Origin: Trileptium ribeirensis
Taxonomy: Eukaryota > Nematoda > Enoplea > Enoplida > Thoracostomopsidae
Length of the DNA: 64,000 nucleotides
Direction: 5' to 3'
Assembly: GCA_030248225.1 (NCBI GenBank)
Contig: JASANE010021187.1
Span: forward strand, 1-64,000
Part shown: in pieces, positions 1 through 11,800 of the stretch
Position numbering within the stretch: position 1 is the first letter of the stretch
Layout: every line of letters starts with the position of its first letter
Program-made: the position numbers and the translations under genes
Notes under the pieces: model-generated
The model's input: only the letters and a program-made list of their open reading frames with translations
Database searches by the model: none
Told to the model about the DNA's origin: nothing

Positions 1-109
1 ATAGACACATTAGAATTATCTGGCAGAATCGCTCACCCACATACGTAATGGTGACCATGTAATTACTATTACATAAATGCTCATGTGGGAGGGGAGGGGA
101 ATATCCCCC

Positions 110-430
110 TGTGGCTCGGACACCGTCGGAGTGTCTGTGTTCCCCTCTTGGAGGCCTGGGGCGTTTGCAGCTCCGCACCTTCCACGGTCCCTTCTCCTGC
201 ACCTAAGGCGCTCGGAAAATTTAGCCAAATTGGAAGAAATGGGCAAAAATTGGGTGAAATGGCAAAATTGGATGAAAATTGCCAAAAATTGGATTAAAAT
301 TGCAAAAATCGAGAGAAAACTTTGAGTGATTTTGGTCCCATCCCACGATGATACCCCCGCCTCCCGCCGATCGGGTGGTCCCCCAGCGAGGCCCTCCTCT
401 CCTGTAGCTCCCGCTGTCCCCTTGGGTCTT
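110..430. repeat. Dispersed A-rich repeat with GC-rich borders, copy 1
   Basis: A core full of runs such as GGCAAAAATTGG and GAAATGGGCAAAAATTGGG is bordered by C/G-rich sequence. The same layout recurs near 17.1, 29.8 and 52.0 kb. Open frames on both strands here are by-products of the biased composition. It is probably a non-autonomous repeat family, but no termini or target duplications were found. Confidence 0.4.
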
Positions 431-1814
431 CGTAGCTTGCCCACCTATAGTTTTAGACTACTTGCGCCTGATATGTTTTGTCTCACGACCAATTATTGAC
501 TCTCTGGCCAATTATTGTCTTATGACCGATTATTTTAGACAATCTAATTATGCATCATTTACCTTAAGATGTGTTCACTTAAGGCAGGATTCTGTCACAG
601 AGCCAATTCCGGGTCGTGACAAAGACGCACAGCCACATCCGGCCATTCATAAACAAAATAAATAGCTAAGCTGTGCTAGTACGCTTGTACGAGTCGGAGT
701 GGCTGTGTGGCAGACTTTGATAGTCGGAACGGACTACAGAAAAAATATTTATTACATTCAGATTAGCAGATTGTCTTACAGGCCATCGCTATTTTCAAAA
801 TTTTTGTTTAAACACTTTTACAAGCCAACCTAGTAGCTATGTAAAACAATGCTCTTTTATGCATGAAAACTGCGCTATTGTAACTGGAAGGATGGTTTAC
901 GAATATATGACCATGAATATCACCAATTTCATGTTTTAGCGATTTTCCATTGTCGTCATATATTTCTGGCTTTTAGAGCCGGTTCCGGCCTTTGTGACAA
1001 TTTATCAGCCTCGGTTTTTATTAGCTAAATATATTTGTACGGTCTGGCTCGGCCCAAAAAAATGTCACACTGGCTGACCGGGGCTAGCCAAGCGTGACTT
1101 TAGAGCCGCGGCTGACTGTGACAAAATCCAGCCCTGGTGATGAGGATTTTTTGTTAAGTTCTGTGTTCACTGTGAATGATAAAGGGCTTATTTTTTAAAA
1201 GCTAGTAATGCATGCTTCTGAACTGGATGTGCCAAAAAATTGTATTTGTAATATTGCTAGGTAGCTAAAGAGAATGTATCCTCCGCATGTTAGGTAAATG
1301 AGAAAAGAAAGCTGTGGCAACAATCTGTACTTTCCCAAACGTAGAAGTTTGCTGGTGTCAAATCTTTAAAATTTCATAGAAAAGTCGAAAAAATCGTGAG
1401 AAAAATATTCTATAAAATAGGGATGGAAGTACAATCCACAGATACGTAAAAACTCTTGCTTCTCTAAATACGGCAGAAGTGCATTGAAAACTAGATCACG
1501 TGAATTCACGACAACTGCAGCTATGTTTATACGACCCTTTCTTGGCGGGTTCATAGACGGTGGCGGTTTCTTCGCGACATTTGGGCTAAATTACACCATG
1601 GCAAAATTATCGAGAATGAGTTTCAATCTTTACGCCATTCACGAGACTCTGAAAAAGCTAGAATCTAAATAATCATTTACTGGATAGTTTGACACAGTTT
1701 TTTTTTCTCAGGAACATCCTTGTCTCTGTAAGCAAGCTTTCGGCCCGAGTTTCGATTAGTCATTTATCAACGCCGAGCTTCCACATATGTGCCCTAACTA
1801 TCAGCTATTATTAG
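431..1814. other. No gene recognised
   Basis: AT-rich sequence without a convincing exon. A GC-richer patch at about 970-1140 repeats the word GCCGG or GGCCGG, as do patches near 13.35, 14.25 and 36.7 kb, and may be an old repeat. Short open frames at 1366-1672 overlap on opposite strands and show no family features. Confidence 0.4.
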
Positions 1815-2905
1815 TATGTATAAAAAAGAAGGTATCAGTAACCCCATGAATTACCGTCCCATACACCTGGTTTCTGATTCTTGTAAAGTACTGGAGCTTC
1901 TGTGATTAAGCCAACTATTATTAATCATATTAAAAGTAATAATATATATACGTATAAGGCAAAACACACCACTACCATTCAACGTGTTATGTTTCCCAAG
2001 CTATCAGCGGCAAGTATTGAATGCCAATTACTAAATTTGACTAAATGCCTTGTTTAGAATCATAGATATCTTACAAAAGTAAGCTTGAACTATATTTTGA
2101 AGAATACTCAGTGCGTTCCGGCCTTCTCCAAGGAAGCGTGTCAGGCCCAACTTTATTTTTGCTGTTTATAAACGATTTGTTATCTTATGACTTCAATTAT
2201 GTATATATAGATTTTGCTGATAATATTACATTGTTAGCCGCATTCTTCCCCAAAGACGCGGAAACAATCGTGCAGCAGTTGCAGATATGGACAGTTCGTT
2301 GAGGCGTGTTGGGACCTATGCTACTATGTGGTACCTTATAAATTTCTGCTACAAAATATCAGCTGCTGCAACTAGATACCGCAAATGCTAAAGCCTCATA
2401 CATTTTCTGCGGACAAAGTATGGCACAAGCAGGTAGTTGCAGATATCTGGGCGTAAGAATCTCTACGGATCTGAAGTTTAGTTCTCATTGTAGGGTCCAT
2501 GACAGGGAAAACGTACAGGATTGCCAATATGCTATTTTGCTGTGTCTCTAGCTATGATGTTGACATTTTATTGCGCGCGTATTCAAGCTATGACAGAAAA
2601 ATTCTTGAATATGAGTGATGTGTTTGGTCAGCTGTGTACTCTGATGGTATTGATTTACTGGAAAAACCTCAGCGCTACGTTACGCTTAGGGTATCTAGCG
2701 CTACTGTTACACGTGTACATCCACTGAAACTTCGCAAACCGAAATTCAGATCAAACAAGTTAGGACACTCGCTTGTAGTTCGTGCCATTATAATGAGTGG
2801 AACCCTTTACCGGGCGTCGCAAACAAAGGTTCCACTTGTAATGGCATGGAACTCTAAGCTCAGAGCCCTATTAAGCAATACTGATCTAAATACACACCTC
2901 AAATA
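1815..2905 (+). pseudogene. Degenerate LINE (jockey/CR1-type) reverse transcriptase
   Basis: Pieces in several frames follow the order of a non-LTR reverse transcriptase. NYRPI..V...KVLE is at about 1840-1895. SGLLQGSVSGPTLFLLFINDL and FADNITLL are at 2111-2240. YLGVRIS..LKF is at about 2440-2480. A C-terminal part with LVVRAI...NSKLRALL is at 2740-2905. The usual [FY]ADD active site reads FADN, so the second catalytic Asp is lost. Several stops and frameshifts separate the pieces. This is a dead, 5'-truncated element; the clade is assigned from motif style only. Confidence 0.8.
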
Positions 2906-3493
2906 ATACGTCAGAAAGCTAAAAGCAGAAGTAGGATGTCAAGACTGTCTCCTTTCTACTTATCTTGCTAGAGATTGCAGTTCTAAATACACCTTTTTAA
3001 GGTATATTTCTAGCTTTATTACAGTGTAAAATTTTAAACTCTTGTAATGCTTTTTCTGCATAATATTTAATATTTTCTGTAGTACATTGAAATGCAACAG
3101 AGATAGAGAAGAATCACCATTTTGTGACCGTGTAACCAGCCATTCTAGTGACTGGCCAATGTGATGACCCGATCAATGAAGTGTCTCAGTGATAAAAGTG
3201 TCTCAGTGATAAGGCCGTCGTGCAAAGCAAACAGTGTGTAATAATTCTGCCAAACCATAGAACTCTGATCTTAGTAAAAGTTGAATATTAATCGTAAGCA
3301 ACAGCAACAACTACTATAGAGGGATAAAATCAACTTCCCTTTGGGGCCTGAACCAGAGACTGCAATCCTCAACACAAATGTAGGTGTTAAAATCGCAGCA
3401 AGTACTATGTCTTTAAAAATTTTCTGTCATCAACTGATGTAGTACCTATGCATATTGCAAGCAGTTTGGAAGTACATACTTATATAAATGGAA

Positions 3494-3525
<32 letters not shown>

Positions 3526-3616
3526 TACTGTCCATATCTACTATCTAGCGAAACCACAGCGGTGGGAACGGGCAGCGCGAAGTCGGCGGGGAAAGAAGAC
3601 CCTGTTGAGCTTGACC
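2906..3616. other. No gene recognised
   Basis: AT-rich sequence between the LINE remnant and the 179-bp array. A short direct repeat of GTGTCTCAGTGATAA lies at about 3180-3212. Nothing else was identified. Confidence 0.4.
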
Positions 3617-4148
3617 ATTGTCCCGGTTTCATGGTGCGCGACGTGACCGTGAACCATAACGCAGCCCGACACTTTTCTACCAATAGCCCACTTTTGGTCG
3701 ACTGGAATTTGCGAATTTAGAGCAAGCTTGGTTTACCCGAACTTACGTTTTCACTGTCTATCTGCGAAAGATCCGAGCAAATGAAGAAACACACTATTGT
3801 CCCGGTTTCACGTTGCGCGGCGTGGCCGTGAACCACAACGCAGCCCGACACTTTTCTACCAATAGCCCACTTTTGTTCCATTGGAATTTGCTAATTTAGA
3901 GTAAGCTTGGTTTACTTGAACTTACGTTTTCACAGTCTATCTGCGAAAGGTCCGAGCAGATGAAGAAACACACTATTGTTCCGGTTTCACAGTGCGTGGC
4001 GTGGCCGTGAACCATAAAGCAGACCGACACTTTTCTACCAATAGCCCACTTTTGGTCGACTGGAATTTGCGAATTTAGAGCAAGCTTAGTTTACCCGAAC
4101 TTACGTTTTCACAGTGTGTCTGCGAAAGATCCTAGCAGATGAAGAAAA
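3617..4148. repeat. Tandem repeat, three 179-bp units
   Basis: Units start at 3617, 3796 and 3975, each opening with ATTGT(C/T)CCGGTTTCA and closing near GATGAAGAAA. Copies differ by scattered substitutions and carry no long open frame. Confidence 0.9.
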
Positions 4149-7100
4149 ATCTAAAATATGCCGTTCTGCGATGTTGGCTACAAGGCAGAGAAAAGTGCTC
4201 TAGGCTTCTGGATCAGGCGGGATTAAATGCCGGGCCACATACCATGGCCCGTTGACCCGGTGACAGATGTGACCGGAAGTAACCAGATTATCCGGTTCCA
4301 CCTGGAATGTAACACTAAATCTCGCATCGCTTTTGCACGACGACTCAGTGACAAAGTGCGGGAATGAAATCTTTCAAATTAATTATTAACAAGCCATTTT
4401 GCTTGAAAATGTAGCGGTAATCGAGAGTTGTTGCCTGAACCAGAGTGTGTTTGTGTTCTTGACAGAAATATGTCACGACTGCATACAAGGCTGAGTTAGC
4501 GTTGTACAATATGTTCTTGCGGCAAGAATTAATCGAAAATTTCGAATGGAAAATGTAGATATTCACAATTTTGTATGGGTTTTTTGGGAGCCCATTGCAC
4601 CCCTCAAAGATTCCGGGAATCTTTGGGTCCAAAAACCAGACAACGATCAACAGGCGTCTCCGCAGATCGTCCTTAATAGCACTGTCGAGATGAGATTCGC
4701 GAGCGTCCCCTCGTTACTGATATACAATTGCTGTTATTTCCGTGTCATTCATTATATTGTATGATATCAAGGTTACAACTTTTCGAACATAGAACAATAG
4801 TAAAGTTGGTAATTCCGTTTTAAACGGCGTCAATTACTGTAACTCGGTTGTGTTTCGCCTTAAATGTGGTTGCATCAATGTGACACGTATGCCGCATGCC
4901 ACTTTCAACTGCTTAGCGGACTAAGGCGGGTCAGGTTTGTGGAACATTGCGTTAAAACCACCGTAGGGACTGAAACAAAACCGAAGGCTTAGTTGAAAAC
5001 AATGTCATAGCCTGACTGATTTGACAACAATAATCTTGCTAACGCATTGTTGGAGCTGACTGTGAGTGTTCAAATATCACTGGCGAAGAGCTATAGTTAT
5101 TAAGATACACATATAACACGGTCACGTATCATGAACAATGTCGGTGTCATAAAGATCATAAACCAAACTTGACAAAAACTAAAAATATGCGTGGGCTATT
5201 AAACTCGGTAGTTAAATTTTGTTTTCAGTCAATATCTTCGTGTTTTCTAAAACAAATTAGGGACTTTTACGTCGATTAAATTGTAAAACTTGCAACAGAA
5301 TTGGTGTGGGTGGTAAATTTCAATGAACTGTTGGGACTATTTTTCGGAAATATTTTTATTCAATAAGTTAATATACTTATTTAATAGTATTATGAGTAAA
5401 ATGTTTATAAAAAATTGCCGTGTCATAAAATGTAAAAGTAAACGCTTTGAAAGTGCCTATTAAATGTAGTGTTTATATATCTGAAGCTGTCATACAGGAA
5501 GAAGATACGGCAGCCGATATTTAGTATTTCAGTATTTACGTTACACATTCGCATTTTTAAAACTGCTCATTAAATATTAACAACAATTCGATTTTAACCC
5601 TCGAATTTCTAATTTAGCTCTAACAAAAATACTACCCAGTTGCAGATCTTACTTGTGACTTGTTTTGTGTTCGTCATAGTGATTTATTGTCAAACAGTGA
5701 AAACAAAACGGAAACCCATATTATGGGTTTTCAAATTCTGCCGACACCAAAATTTTACGTCCAATTTTAGGTGGCTAAGTAGAGGAAATTGTGATAGCAA
5801 TATATGATTTGTGATCATGTTTAGCTAATTTAGGTTGTCAAGTTTCGCCAGTATAATTAGCCTACAATGCTATAGCAAAGTTGTTCATACAACATAACAA
5901 CCTGCTAAGTCGGTGTTGCATGGCAAAAACACTTGGTCTGTGTTCAATTTATCATACGGTTTTCATACATAATTTGACCAGTAGTCTGGGCCGAAAAGTT
6001 ATCAGCTTTATTGGGTTATCGACTACCACCGCATTCCTTGGGGGTTGTCAAACACCGACAACCGGGGAGTCCTAGTGAAAATCTTACCAAATAACCTTGA
6101 GGAATACCGTTCACAGAAGTTGGGGACGCTCTGTGGCAGTCTTGGGAGATAAGCCGATAAACGTCCACATCTTCCGATCTGGTATGACATGAATATGACA
6201 GGAGTGTCATAGTTGTCTATAACATTTTTATAGTCCTCTATTGTTGTTACCTCTCCCTCTGCTTTTAAACACCTACTTTAAAATATTGTTGTTACAATAT
6301 ATTCATTCTACATAAATTTCATTACATAAACGCCGACACAAGTAACAATCGCATTAACTTCGCGTTCACACAAAGCTTTATGGCAGTAATTTATTATTCA
6401 ATTTTTTTTATATTAAACTTTTATTTTTCCGACTTTGACAACCTAAGTGCATTTTTGTCGCAACGAACAGCCATAGTTTACTGCAATTTTGTACAGTTGA
6501 GTTATTTTGCTGTCTAAGTATCGTGAATATCCAAACCGTTTAGCAACCCGCTTTGGAAAGGTGTAGCATTGTTTCAGACTTTACCTAATGCATAACTGTT
6601 GAAGCGAGAAAATTTATCTCAGATTTCATAGTTAAATTAACATATATAATGCCTATAGGCAAAATCCATTTTCATTTAGTTTAATTTCATCTGTCTTGTC
6701 GGCATGAAGTACTAACATATTACAGCTGCGTGTAACCCAGATTTGCTTTGTGCTACTAATAACCGCTTCTGAAATAAAATTTTGAGTGGTCTAACTAGCT
6801 TATAATTTTACTAAATCCTTATAAAATTGCAATAGTATTATTGTTATCATATCGGTATAATAGGCATGTGCAGATTTTCCATAAAAATTCAAATCCGCTA
6901 TGAATCAAATAAATATATTGGTTACTATAAATACGTATAAAAATATTTTTGAAATTTAAAGTTTCAATTAAACATAACTGTGTAGATTTTCAAGCGAAAT
7001 AACCCGGTATTAATTTCTAGGTTAAATAATAAAGCTCAATCTCAAGGGTTAGAGTTTTGCAGCTAGTCCACTTGTAGTTAGCCAAATATATTTTGATTTT

Positions 7101-8654
7101 GTTTTGGCTTCCGAAACGTTTACAAAACTGATAAATCAATTGTGCCTTAAGCCACAAGCTCATGATCCTGGCTGATCCATCTAGCTGTACGAGTCACAAG
7201 TTTAGTTACGCAAAATTTTTGAGCCGGGACAAATGATTAGCCTGCGTGGACAGAACTATACTACGTTCGATAGAGCAATACCACATTGTACCATCGTAGT
7301 AGAATAGTAAACTATTAATTTTCTTTAAATGTTACAAATGATATTTATATATATTCTTAGATATGTAGGTGCTACAATTTTATGAAAGTCCAAGCATAGG
7401 GAAAGTCGCTACTCCATCTTAGTGCTCATCGCTCCTGAGTGAAATATGTGGATTTTGGCCTAAATCCTCGGAAGCACGGCTTTACACCGCGACCAGAGGC
7501 TGATCAACTTTCATAGATTTGTTTCATCAACAGTAAACCGTTGTGACGCATATCGTTCGATGTTGAGCGGCAATATCCCATTGCCTAATACAACTTTATC
7601 GAAAAGCAGAAGGAGACAAATGAACTATGGAAATCGGCAACTACTAAAATCAGATCATTAATATTGCAAAGCGATAGTTGCAAACGCGACGCAAATGGGC
7701 CATGTCTAATTTAATAAATACAGATCTTGTAAAGACCACAAAAGCTGTAGGTGTAGACACTGAAAAAATTTGATCTCTTATTTGTGAAGTTAGTCATGTC
7801 ATTTGCACCGACGAACAATCATTTCCCTTATAAAAAGAAACAGCTATATACTATTTATCATATGAATTCACACAAGCAATTAGCTTAAAAGTTGTCGTTG
7901 TAGTGAAATTTCTCAGCCTCGAGTTTTGTTCCCATGACTAAATCATAAGGAATCATGATTTCAATTTACAACAAAGAATGTGCAAGAACTTCAACCATAG
8001 TCGACAACATTAATTTAGGTCTGGAGGTATAATGCCTTTGTCAAGGTCCAGTCTTGAAACAGTATAAGAACGTCTTTTATAAAAGCTAAGTAATGATTTT
8101 GTACTGAGCACAATCTTCTGTTTCTACGAGACAAGACTTGTTATTTCCACTTTTTTACTCAAAATCACTATAATAAGTAATTCTGGGGATCCTAAGCAGC
8201 ATTGTAAGCGACAACGGCTAAATGGTAGTTCATACTCAGAGTGTGATATAGCGTGCTGTCGTCATTATGTAATCTATGTCATAATTTGTTCACCTGGAAA
8301 CAAAGTACTATGCGTTAATAATGAAAAGCTGCCCAATTGGAGCAATGATAAATCCGCACATCATTTCGCTTTGCTAGTTCCACTATCTCTCATTTCTAAT
8401 CACGCCCGAGACACAAAATGGTATGCTAGCTTTGATAAAACATTTGCTTCAAATCTCAGCCAACATATTTGAGCACCGTAAAGCTAAAGTCAAAATGGTA
8501 TATACTCTATTTTTATAGTAACTTTGTCGCAAACCTTTCAACACAAATGTTCAAGATAATCCCACTTGTCCACGGTAGCGTGTCATCAGTTTAACAAATT
8601 ATAACATGTTTCAACTTCTAATCCAAAGACTTAAGCTTCATCAAAGTTTCTTTA
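4149..8654. other. Long AT-rich stretch without a recognised gene
   Basis: About 4.5 kb upstream of the multi-CSab gene. Open frames are short and lack family motifs or splice-site support. A GC-richer patch at about 6010-6180 contains the short inverted pair GGTTGTC/GACAACC. No array, terminal inverted repeat or RNA gene was seen. Confidence 0.4.
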
Positions 8655-8660
8655 AGGAAG

Positions 8661-8668
8661 TATATAAA
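8661..8668 (+). promoter_or_regulatory. Possible TATA box of the multi-CSab gene
   Basis: TATATAAA lies 139 bases before the first in-frame ATG at 8800. A start site about 30 bases further on would give a 5' UTR of roughly 110 bases. AT-rich sequence yields such words by chance, so support is only positional. Confidence 0.3.
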
Positions 8669-8799
8669 TTACATGTATACTGAGTTCTGAAAAAAATTTG
8701 TACAAATCAAAATCTATAATGCTTTTAGTCGAGTTCTGTATAATTCGCAGATTTTAACGAATTATTTTTAATAGCGAAGTTTTGTTAAATAAAACGAAT

Positions 8800-8875
8800 A
8801 TGTACAGTTTAATTAATTTTGCGGCCGGGCTTTTTATGGTATTCCACTGCTTTGCGAGCGCAACTCTTGCTCAAG
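8800..8875 (+). CDS. Exon 1: signal peptide
   Basis: ATG at 8800 is the first in-frame ATG after a stop at 8755-8757. The 25 codons encode a hydrophobic stretch (LINFAAGLFMVFHCFASA) ending in TLA before Gln-Asp, a good signal-peptidase site after residue 24. The donor is CAAG|GTATAT. The last base begins an Asp codon completed by exon 2. Confidence 0.8.
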
Positions 8876-11800
8876 GTATATTTTTTCAGATTTCGTTCTA
8901 TTATAATTTTTGTCAGTCGTACGATCAAAAAATATTCTTTTGTACATGTATGGAAACGATGGCATTGTACAAAGTTCGCATAAAGTTGTGCTAAATTTTT
9001 GCTATTACATTGTCCAAACATCGGTGAAAACGTTTTCCGTAAAAGATGCTTTTGCAAAGAGAAACATTGATCGAGTAAATATAAGTATTATGGCACAGCT
9101 GACGGTCTGTTTATAGGTAGTCGCGCCTGTTTATCAAGATTTATATAAAAATTAATCCTTCCCTAATTGACCTGCTAATGTACATTTCGTACAGCCTTGA
9201 GCAAACTTGCGGCTGAGCTTGACTGAGCCTGGATCCTTTTAGTCCGAGCATCGTACGCTAGCCACTAGCCTATCTGGAGCTGTTGCTCGGTTCATTATAA
9301 ACCTCATATAAAGGAACCTCATAAAGTGGGCGAACAACAACGCACGCTCAAACGCACGTTGCACGGCAAACTCGGTTGGTGCATCGCGCTGAAATGCACA
9401 GTCTGTCAAATATCTCAAGTTAAGAGCTATATAAATGATTAAGATTAAAAATTTGTTAAAGTTACATCTATTGTATTTGATTCAAACGTTGGGCTGAAGA
9501 TTGAAAGTTTAACCATTGAAGCTTTTATTTAGAATATCCTTTTACAACAAAAACTGCAAATTTAAATAGTGACGTGGATGATTAACAAATGCTGTTGCTC
9601 AGCTCCTTAACGAACCTCAAAAGCTAGCGAACAACGCATGCACAAACGTATGCTGCATGACAAACTCGGATAGTAAATAGCGTTGCAATACACGCGCTGA
9701 CAAATGTATCAATTTAATAACTAAAGGCTTAAGTATAAAAGTTCGTAAAACTTAGATCTATTGCCTTTGATTCAGAGAGTTTCTGCCGCCAACTATTGAA
9801 GATCGAAACTTTAACCATTGAAGCTATATATCTAGACTATCAGTTTACTATATACTCTTCATACTTTAATAATAAAACTGAATGGCTAACAAATACTGTG
9901 GAATTTCTGCAAGCTATTTGCAGAACATGTTTTAAAGCGATCACAGCCCAGGATGTAAAAGTTATCGCCGCAGCAGGACTCCGACAACCACCCCGAGGCG
10001 TCCGGCCTCAAGGGACCTCATGTTTGATGCAAAAATTGCATTTATTACATATTTGCGATATGGGGCATTGGAAACGGTTGCTTGTACTGTTCCATTGGGG
10101 ACCTCCGAGACTGTTGCATATACTGTTGTATTGGGTGGAGGGGCTCGGACACCATTGCCATGGCATTAGACCGCAGAGGTGCAAGCCAGCAAATCCGAAA
10201 CATGGAACCTATGACTTTTCGGATGATTCAAGGGTCATACAGTATCACACAACCAACAAGTAATTGTCTTGTCTAAGATAGAATGCCCACTTCTACTGTT
10301 TACTTTAAGGTTAAAAACATATTTTATCACCAAATCTGGAATTTTATATATGTGCAAAGTTTTTTCTTCAGATTGCCCAGACAGCAGCGACCGGATTGAT
10401 GTAGTCTATCGCGATACAAAAATTTGTTCGATCGGTGGTGATGTGGTGAAGAACAATAAATGCGACCGTCACTGTGTTGAAAAAAATACGGCAAGTCGCT
10501 TCGGTCGAGCGATCAACAGTCGATGTGTACGCGACGACTGTGTTTGCACATTTTGTGAGTTTCTTAACGCGTAAATAGCCATAAAATATAGACTAAAGTT
10601 TAGCTACAGCTCTAGCCATAAAATATAGCCTAAAGTTTAGCTACCGCTCTAACCATAAAATATAGCCTAAAGTTTAGCTACAGCTCTAGCCATAAAATAT
10701 AGCCTAAAGTTTAGCTACAGCTCTAGCCATAAAATATAGCCTAAAGTGTAGCTACAGCTCTAGCCATAAAATATAGCCTAAAGTTTAGCTACAGCTCTAG
10801 CCATAAAATATAGCCTAAAGTTTAGCTACAGCTCTAGCCATAAAATATAGCCTAAAGTTTAGCTACAGCTCTAGCCATAAAATATAGCCTAAAGTTTAGC
10901 TACAGCTGTAGCCATAAAATATATATAGCCTAAAGTTTAGGTACAGCTCTAGCCATAAAATATAGCCTAATGTTTAGCTACAGCTCTAGCCATAAAATAT
11001 ATATAGCCAAAAGTTTAGGTACAGCTCTAGCCATAAAATATAGCCTAAAGTTTAGCACAGCTCTAGCCATAAAATATAGCCTAAAGTTTAGCTACAGCTC
11101 TAGCCATAAAATATAGCCTAATGTTTAGCTACAGCTCTAGCCATAAAATATATATAGCCTAAAGTTTAGCTACAGCTCTAGCCATAAAATATAGCCTAAA
11201 GTGTAGCTACAGCTCTAGCCATAAAATATAGCCTAAAGTTTAGCTACAGCTCTAGCCATAAAATATAGCCTAAAGTTTAGCTACAGCTCTAGCCATAAAA
11301 TATAGCCTAAAGTTTAGCTACAGCTCTAGCCATAAAATATAGCCTAAAGTTTAGCTACAGCTGTAGCCATAAAATATATATAGCCTAAAGTTTAGGTACA
11401 GCTCTAGCCATAAAATATAGCCTAAAGTTTAGCTACAGCTCTAGCCATAAAATATATATAGCCAAAAGTTTAGGTACAGCTCTAGCCATAAAATATAGCC
11501 TAAAGTTTAGCACAGCTCTAGCCATAAAATATAGCCTAAAGTTTAGCTACAGCTCTAGCCATAAAATATAGCCTAAAGTTTAGCTACAGCTCTAGCCATA
11601 AAATATAGCCAAAAGTTTAGCTACAGCTCTAGCCATAAAATATAGCCTAAAGTTTAGCTACAGCTCTAGCCATAAAATATAGCCTAAAGTTTAGCTACAG
11701 CTCTAGCCATAAAATATAGCCTAAAGTTTAGCTACAGCTGTAGCCATAAAATATATATAGCCTAAAGTTTAGGTACAGCTCTAGCCATAAAATATAGCCT

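Noticed and set aside
9185..9290. Possible minus-strand tRNA-like sequence
   Set aside because: The A box mismatches consensus and no cloverleaf or B box is convincing.
9796..10263. 155-codon open frame on the plus strand in intron 1
   Set aside because: It starts at TTG, spans an AT-rich duplication and a GC-rich insert of different composition, and has no recognised motif. The next CSab exon lies in another context. I treat it as chance.
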